Assembly: GCA_948433815.1 (NCBI GenBank)
Contig: CAOJDZ010000009.1
Coordinates: 1 to 10,414, forward strand
Source: an uncultured Clostridia bacterium
GTDB lineage: Bacteria; Bacillota_I; Bacilli_A; RF39; UBA660
Length of the DNA stretch: 10,414 nucleotides
Reading direction: 5' to 3'
Made by a program: the position numbers and the translations under genes. Of this stretch, positions 6,360-10,414 are shown piece by piece. Each line of letters starts with the position of its first letter. The first letter of the stretch is position 1. Under the pieces are notes generated by a model. It worked only from the letters and a program-made list of their open reading frames with translations. It ran no database searches and had not been told where the DNA came from.

Positions 6360-7146
6360 ATTTTATATGATTCCAAATACTAAAGAAGTAAATAAATATA
6401 CTGAAGAAATAATTCTTCCTTTAGAAGGATTTTCAGTTGGATTCGATGTTTATTTTTCTTTAGAAGAAGTAAAAGAAATATCTAAAACTAGAATAGTAAA
6501 TGTAATTATTAATTCTTTTTTACATAAAGATTTGTTAAATAGTTTAAATGAAAAACTTAAAACTATGGATTATGTTAATCTTTTTTTTGTAGAAGATTTA
6601 GGACTTACAAATATTATAGATAAGAAAAAAATAGTTTTATTTCAAAATCATATTATTAATAATTATGATTCTATTAATGTTTTTAAAGATTTAGGAATAG
6701 AAAGTATAGTTGTATCTAATGAACTCACTTTAGAAGAAATTAAAAATATTAGAGAAAAGACTACAAGTAATTTGTTTTATTTTTTAATTAATAGAAATAT
6801 GTTAATGTATAGTAAAAGAAAATTAGTTAGTAGTTTTTACTTACATAAAAATGATACTATGAAGAGTAAGACACAAACTATAGTAGAAAAAGTAAGTAAG
6901 AAACCACTTATTATAAAAGAAGAAAATGGTGTTACTTCAATTTTTGATAAAAATATTTTTAGTGCTAATGAATATTTAGATTATTTTGATAATTTTAATT
7001 TTATTATAAATTTTAGTAATTTAAATGAAGAAGAGAGTAATTATGTTATGAAGTTTTATAATAGTAAAGATTTAAAAAATTATATAAACTCTTTAGATAA
7101 TTATTTTCTTCTAAATAAAATTATTTATAAAGTAGGTGAAAAATGA
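6352..7146 (+). CDS. trhP1: Divergent U32-family protein in the TrhP1/YrrN position, without cysteines
   Basis: A 264-residue cytosolic protein aligned in position with B. subtilis yrrN (trhP1), one of two U32 proteins needed for tRNA 5-hydroxyuridine formation. The similarity is visible in GIESIVVSNELTLEEIKNIR (115-134) and FYFLINRNMLMYSKRKLVSS (142-161). These align with GATRVVLGRECSREDIKDIR and VFIHGAMCTSYSGRCVLSNY of the downstream U32 protein. At the two signature Cys positions it has M150 and K157, and the whole protein has no cysteine, so it cannot hold the Fe-S cluster of typical U32 enzymes. YSKRKLVSSFY resembles the 'SKR.L' version that I recall from YrrN proteins. It is shorter than the roughly 300 residues I recall for YrrN. 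AAAGGAG before the ATG is strong. It probably acts as a non-catalytic partner of TrhP2. Fold confident, role inferred. Confidence 0.7.
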   Translation: MNKFYMIPNTKEVNKYTEEIILPLEGFSVGFDVYFSLEEVKEISKTRIVNVIINSFLHKDLLNSLNEKLKTMDYVNLFFVEDLGLTNIIDKKKIVLFQNHIINNYDSINVFKDLGIESIVVSNELTLEEIKNIREKTTSNLFYFLINRNMLMYSKRKLVSSFYLHKNDTMKSKTQTIVEKVSKKPLIIKEENGVTSIFDKNIFSANEYLDYFDNFNFIINFSNLNEEESNYVMKFYNSKDLKNYINSLDNYFLLNKIIYKVGEK

Positions 7147-8321
7147 CAGAGGTACTTAGTCCAGCGGGAGATTTAGAGAGATTAAAATGGGCGCTTATAT
7201 ATGGGGCAGATGCTGTTTATATAGGTGGGTATGATTATAGTTTGAGGGCGAACGCTAATAATTTTAGTGTTGAAGAAATAAAGGAAGCGGTAGAATTTGC
7301 TCATAATTTGGAAAAACGTGTTTATGTTACTGTGAATATGCTTTTTCACAATGAAGATTTAGAAAAGTTAGATGATTATTTAATAACTTTGGACAAATTA
7401 GGAATAGATGCATATATTGTAAGTGATATGGCTGTTATTAAACGTATAAAGGAGTTAAAACTGAATCCAGAAATACATATAAGTACACAAGAATCTAGTG
7501 TAAATAAAGAAACAGTTAAGTTTTGGAAAGATATGGGAGCAACTAGGGTAGTTCTTGGGCGTGAATGCTCAAGAGAAGATATTAAAGATATAAGGGATAA
7601 TGTAGATATAGAACTTGAGGTGTTTATTCATGGTGCTATGTGCACTAGTTATAGTGGAAGATGTGTATTATCAAATTATGTGACTTTAAGAGACTCTAAT
7701 CGCGGAGGATGCAGTCAAGTGTGTAGATTTTCTTTTGATATGGACGACTATGATGATTTTCAAATATGTTCAAAAGATTTATGTATGATAGATTATATCC
7801 CAGAACTTACTAATTTAGGGGTAGCCTCTTTTAAAATAGAAGGCAGAATGAGAAGTATTTATTATATTGCTACAGTAGTTAATGCTTATAAAAATATTGT
7901 TAATAAAAATAATAGGAATACATTAACTAAAGATACAATAGAATATTATAAAAAAGTTTTATCTAGGTTATCGAATAGAGAAAATGTCGTTCATTTTTTT
8001 CATGAAGAACCAGGTGTAAACGAGCAATATTATACTGGTAGACAAGAAGTATCTAATCAAGATTTTTTGGCAGTTGTTTTGGAAGATGAAAGCGAAAATT
8101 ATGCTTTAATAGAACAAAGAAATAATTTTAAAGTAGGAGACACTGTAGAAGTTTTTGGTCCTAATGATGAAGCCAAAACTTTTGTTGTTACTGAATTTAT
8201 AAATAAGGATGGAATAAGCGTAAATGAAGCCAAGCATCCACAAGAGAAATTAAAGATAAAAGTACCATTTAAGGTGCGTAAATATGATATTATAAGGGTA
8301 CCAATTTTATTGACAAAGTAA
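7143..8321 (+). CDS. trhP2: Peptidase U32-family tRNA hydroxylation protein, TrhP2/YrrO type
   Basis: A 392-residue cytosolic protein. The start is typical of U32 proteins: EVLSPAGDLERLKWALIYGA (3-22), then DAVYIGG. The U32 signature is EVFIHGAMCTSYSGRCVLS (159-177), followed by RGGCSQVCRF (187-196), ICSKDLC (208-214) and FKIEGRMRS (230-238). Cysteines 167, 174, 190 and 194 are candidate [4Fe-4S] ligands, as in other U32 proteins such as UbiU/UbiV. A C-terminal beta domain from about residue 305 (FKVGDTVEVFGPN) is the usual U32_C module. B. subtilis YrrO (TrhP2) works with YrrN in prephenate-dependent hydroxylation of tRNA U34. It overlaps trhP1 by 4 nt (ATGA). The family call is secure; 'peptidase' is a historical name and protease activity is unlikely here. 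Confidence 0.93.
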   Translation: MTEVLSPAGDLERLKWALIYGADAVYIGGYDYSLRANANNFSVEEIKEAVEFAHNLEKRVYVTVNMLFHNEDLEKLDDYLITLDKLGIDAYIVSDMAVIKRIKELKLNPEIHISTQESSVNKETVKFWKDMGATRVVLGRECSREDIKDIRDNVDIELEVFIHGAMCTSYSGRCVLSNYVTLRDSNRGGCSQVCRFSFDMDDYDDFQICSKDLCMIDYIPELTNLGVASFKIEGRMRSIYYIATVVNAYKNIVNKNNRNTLTKDTIEYYKKVLSRLSNRENVVHFFHEEPGVNEQYYTGRQEVSNQDFLAVVLEDESENYALIEQRNNFKVGDTVEVFGPNDEAKTFVVTEFINKDGISVNEAKHPQEKLKIKVPFKVRKYDIIRVPILLTK

Positions 8322-8338
8322 AGTTTCTTTGGTATCAT
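8310..8338 (+). promoter_or_regulatory. Near-consensus sigma-A promoter of greA
   Basis: -35 TTGACA (8310-8315, perfect), 17-nt spacer, and -10 TATCAT (8333-8338, five of six). The -35 overlaps the last codons of trhP2. Transcription would begin near 8345, 24 nt before the greA ATG. No terminator separates it from trhP2, so greA may also receive readthrough from the upstream operon. Confidence 0.8.
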
Positions 8339-8368
8339 TAGAGACTGAATAAAGGAGAAGATAAACAA

Positions 8369-8842
8369 ATGAAACAAAAAGAGTTTTTTCTTACAAGTGA
8401 AGGTTATCTAGAACTTGAAACTGAATTAAATTACTTAAAAACTGAAAAAAGAGAAGAAGTTTTAAATACATTAAAAGAAGCACGTGCTTTAGGAGATTTA
8501 AGTGAGAATGCAGAATATACTGCTGCTCGTGAAGATCAAGGAAAATTAGAGTCACGTATTAAAGAAATAGAATATATATTAGAACATGCTAGTATTATAG
8601 AGGACGAGGCGCAAGAAGAAGGCGTTGTAAGTATAGGATGTACTGTAAGTTTGCAATATGATGGGGAAGATGATGTAGAAGAATACAGAATCGTAGGTAG
8701 TCAAGAGGCTGACCCGTTTAATAATAAGATTTCAAACGAAAGTCCTATTGCTGCTGCTATATTAAATAAGAAACAAGGAGATGTAGTAGAAGTTAGTAGT
8801 CCTGATGGAATTTATAAAGTAAAAATAGTTAAAGTGGCATAA
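8369..8842 (+). CDS. greA: Transcription elongation factor GreA
   Basis: A 157-residue protein that enters the RNA polymerase secondary channel and stimulates cleavage of backtracked RNA. It has the full GreA layout. An N-terminal coiled coil (about 10-75) carries the acidic tip ALGDLSENAEY (40-50; D43 and E46 at the catalytic positions). The C-terminal FKBP-like domain has the hallmark ISNESPIAAAILNKKQGD (120-137) and ends in YKVKIVKV. Length is normal. AAAGGAG (8351-8357) precedes the ATG by 11 nt. In B. subtilis greA follows yrrO and udk; here udk is absent and greA has its own promoter (8310-8338) and terminator (8837-8860). Confidence 0.97.
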   Translation: MKQKEFFLTSEGYLELETELNYLKTEKREEVLNTLKEARALGDLSENAEYTAAREDQGKLESRIKEIEYILEHASIIEDEAQEEGVVSIGCTVSLQYDGEDDVEEYRIVGSQEADPFNNKISNESPIAAAILNKKQGDVVEVSSPDGIYKVKIVKVA

Positions 8843-8860
8843 CTAAAAGTTATGCTTTTT
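8837..8860 (+). terminator. Short intrinsic terminator of greA, containing its stop codon
   Basis: Stem gcataac (8837-8843) pairs perfectly with gttatgc (8849-8855) around a 5-nt loop, followed by five T. The greA stop TAA (8840-8842) is inside the left arm. The stem is only 7 bp, so termination may be partial. Confidence 0.65.
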
Positions 8861-8889
8861 AAAATATGCTAGAAGAATTTAGTGTTTTA

Positions 8890-8898
8890 TGTTAGAAT
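8890..8898 (+). promoter_or_regulatory. Extended -10 promoter of tig
   Basis: TGTTAGAAT combines a TGn extension with the -10 hexamer TAGAAT (8893-8898). No good -35 is seen about 17 nt upstream. The site lies between the greA terminator and the tig ribosome binding site GGAGGG (8909-8914). Confidence 0.6.
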
Positions 8899-8922
8899 AT
8901 AACATGTTGGAGGGAAAATTAT

Positions 8923-10161
8923 ATGAAAGAAATAATAGTAGAAATGAAAGGTAAAGAATGGACTGATTTACTTGACCATGTTTTTGAACATAAAAAAGCC
9001 GATTTAAAAGTAGATGGTTTTAGAAAAGGACAAGTACCAAAAGATGTTTATATAAAGAAGTTTGGTATTGAAAGTTTGTTTATGGATGCGGTAGATCATG
9101 CTATTCCAACTCTTTATGATAAAATGATAGAAGAAAATAAAGATTTAGAAGTTGCATGTAGACCAAGTGTTGATATTAAATCAGTTGATAAAGATCATTT
9201 AGAAGTAGTATTTTCTGTAATAGAAAAACCAGAAGTTAAGTTAGGCGAATATAAAAATTTAGGCATAAAGAAAGAAAAAGCAAATGTAACTGATGAAGAA
9301 GTAAATCATGAGTTAGACCATTTGAGAGATCAATTTGTTGAACTTAAAGATAAAAAAACTGGTAAAGTTGAAAATGGTGATGAAGCAACTATTGATTTTG
9401 AAGGATTTAAGGATGGTAAGCCTTTTGATGGTGGTAAAGGAGAAGATTATCCTTTAGTTATAGGAAGTGGAAGTTTTATTCCTGGATTTGAAGAAGCATT
9501 AGTAGGAATGAATATTGGAGAAGAAAAAGATATAGATTTAACATTCCCTAAAGATTATCATAGTGAAGAATTAAAAGGTGAAGCAGTTACTTTTAAAGTT
9601 AAAGTTAAATCTCTTAAAGAACGTATATATCCTGAATATGATGAAGATTTCTTTAAAGATTTAAATATTCCAGAGGTAGACTCTTTAGATAAATTAAAAG
9701 CATCTATTAAAGAACATATAACTTCACATAAAGAAGCAGACATCGAAGATAAATATTTTGATGAATGTTTAACTAAAGTAAGTGAAAATGCTAAAATGGA
9801 TATTCCTGAAGCAATGATTAATGAAGAAATAGATAGAATTACTCATGAATTTAGTGATAGATTACAAATGCAAGGAATGAATATTGATACTTATTTAAAA
9901 ATGTTAGGTATGGATATAGATAAATTCCAAGAAAACTTTAAACCAGAAGCAGAGAAAAGAGTTAAATTTAGATTAGTTATTGAAGAAGTTGCAAAAGCAG
10001 AAAATATTAAGGTAAGCGATAAGGAACTTGATGATTATTCTAAAGAAATGGCTACTAAATATCAAATGGATGAAAAAGCATTTTTAGATCAAATTGGTGG
10101 AAAAGATTTCTTAAAATATGATTTAGAAGTTAGAAAGGCTTTAGAAATTATAACAAAATAG
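8923..10161 (+). CDS. tig: Trigger factor, ribosome-associated chaperone
   Basis: A 412-residue chaperone that binds near the ribosome exit tunnel through protein L23. The order is standard: an N-terminal ribosome-binding domain with GFRKGQVP (32-39), an FKBP-type PPIase domain at about 150-235 (GDEATIDFEGFKDGKPFDGG, later IPGFEEALVGMNIGE and FPKDYHSEEL), and a helical C-terminal chaperone domain to 412. The N-terminus is unusual: GFRK begins at residue 32, against about 43 in E. coli. The first beta-strand segment is therefore about a dozen residues short and starts directly at MKEIIVEMKGKEW. The start is not mis-called: reading back in frame gives a TAG at 8893-8895 and no alternative ATG, while GGAGGG (8909-8914) is well placed. 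The gene has its own promoter and terminator. Confidence 0.96.
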   Translation: MKEIIVEMKGKEWTDLLDHVFEHKKADLKVDGFRKGQVPKDVYIKKFGIESLFMDAVDHAIPTLYDKMIEENKDLEVACRPSVDIKSVDKDHLEVVFSVIEKPEVKLGEYKNLGIKKEKANVTDEEVNHELDHLRDQFVELKDKKTGKVENGDEATIDFEGFKDGKPFDGGKGEDYPLVIGSGSFIPGFEEALVGMNIGEEKDIDLTFPKDYHSEELKGEAVTFKVKVKSLKERIYPEYDEDFFKDLNIPEVDSLDKLKASIKEHITSHKEADIEDKYFDECLTKVSENAKMDIPEAMINEEIDRITHEFSDRLQMQGMNIDTYLKMLGMDIDKFQENFKPEAEKRVKFRLVIEEVAKAENIKVSDKELDDYSKEMATKYQMDEKAFLDQIGGKDFLKYDLEVRKALEIITK

Positions 10162-10182
10162 TTTTAAAACTATTTTGTTTTT
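10154..10182 (+). terminator. Palindromic intrinsic terminator of tig
   Basis: Bases 10154-10177 form a perfect 24-nt palindrome that folds into a 10-bp stem (caaaatagtt/aactattttg) with a 4-nt loop, followed by five T. The tig stop TAG (10159-10161) is in the left arm. The stem is almost all A-T, so its efficiency is uncertain. Confidence 0.7.
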
Positions 10183-10202
10183 ATAGGAGGGGTTAGATTA
10201 AG

Positions 10203-10414
10203 ATGAATATTATAAAGGTTGAGCAATTGAATAGAGTAGTGAGAAGTTATAAACAGTCGTTATATTTTAAACATCCAGAATATAGTGTTTGGAAAGAAGC
10301 GTATGATTTTTATTGTATTTTGTTTAATGATGAAAGTTTAAAAGAAGATGCAGAAAGTTTGGCTTTAATAATTGAATTAAATGATATACTTCGCAGTGCA
10401 TATATTAGCGGCAT
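10203..10414 (+). CDS. Unrecognised gene, 5' part only
   Basis: An open frame from ATG at 10203 to the window edge gives 70 complete codons with no stop. It begins MNIIKVEQLNRVVRSYKQSL and continues as a mostly helical, soluble sequence with many aromatic residues (YFKHPEYSVWKEAYDFYC). I do not recognise a family. AGGAGG at 10185-10190 is a strong ribosome binding site but sits 12 nt from the ATG, longer than usual. In frame, TAG at 10194-10196 rules out a longer start. The site lies only 3 nt after the T tract of the tig terminator, which leaves no room for a promoter between them. Codon use is like that of the neighbours. Confidence 0.6.
   Translation, partial: MNIIKVEQLNRVVRSYKQSLYFKHPEYSVWKEAYDFYCILFNDESLKEDAESLALIIELNDILRSAYISG

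Noticed and set aside
8099..8377. Minus-strand open frame across the trhP2-greA junction
   Set aside because: Antisense to the conserved U32 C-terminal domain and to the greA promoter, and its product resembles nothing known.
9558..9743. Minus-strand open frame opposite tig
   Set aside because: Antisense to the trigger factor PPIase/C-domain boundary; a shadow of the real gene.
1..10414. Mycoplasma-type genetic code (TGA = Trp)
   Set aside because: Tryptophan is TGG in all the genes, no conserved gene has an internal TGA, and TGA ends ireB and trhP1 at the expected places.
1..10414. Mobile element, prophage, CRISPR array, tRNA or rRNA
   Set aside because: No transposase, integrase, phage or cas gene, no regularly spaced direct repeats and no tRNA-like cloverleaf were seen on either strand.

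Overview
The window is chromosomal DNA from a very AT-rich, low-GC Gram-positive bacterium, most likely an uncultured, streamlined member of the Bacilli. Three things point there: A/T-ending codons throughout; the gene order ireB-ruvX-yrzB-mltG-trmR-trhP1-trhP2-greA, which is that of the Bacillus subtilis yrzL-yrrK-yrzB-yrrL-yrrM-yrrN-yrrO-(udk)-greA region; and strong AGGAGG-type ribosome binding sites. TGA is used as a stop (regulator fragment, ireB, trhP1) and Trp is TGG, so this is the standard bacterial code, not that of Mycoplasma. MltG and IreB imply a peptidoglycan wall. All genes are on the + strand.

Layout. (1) 1-1617: the tail of a GntR/YtrA-type regulator, an ABC ATPase and an ABC-2 type permease, joined by 4-nt and 1-nt overlaps: a small regulator/exporter operon. 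(2) 1618-1956: a non-coding gap with a clear intrinsic terminator, then a promoter whose -10 box lies inside a perfect 9-bp inverted repeat. (3) 1957-3669: a two-gene unit encoding a stand-alone HipA-fold protein kinase with an intact catalytic core and a DUF3419/BtaA-like putative SAM-binding protein. (4) 3720-8321: a well-formed promoter followed by seven tightly overlapping conserved genes: ireB (cell-wall stress regulator), ruvX (YqgF nuclease), yrzB (DUF1292), mltG (peptidoglycan lytic transglycosylase), trmR (tRNA wobble-uridine O-methyltransferase), trhP1 (Cys-free U32 paralogue) and trhP2 (Cys-rich U32 protein). (5) 8310-8860: greA with its own near-consensus promoter and a short terminator. 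(6) 8893-10182: tig (trigger factor) with an extended -10 promoter and a palindromic terminator. (7) 10203-end: the start of an unrecognised gene.

How the parts fit. The central operon joins envelope control (ireB, mltG) with tRNA decoding. trhP1/trhP2 and trmR are, from B. subtilis work, the prephenate-dependent hydroxylation and methylation steps that make 5-methoxyuridine at tRNA position 34. Relative to B. subtilis, udk is missing between trhP2 and greA, and alaS is not upstream of ireB; the HipA-like/DUF3419-like pair is there instead. That pair, with its inverted-repeat promoter, is the least explained part of the window and the best candidate for an undescribed module. No CRISPR, rRNA, tRNA, insertion sequence or phage gene is visible.
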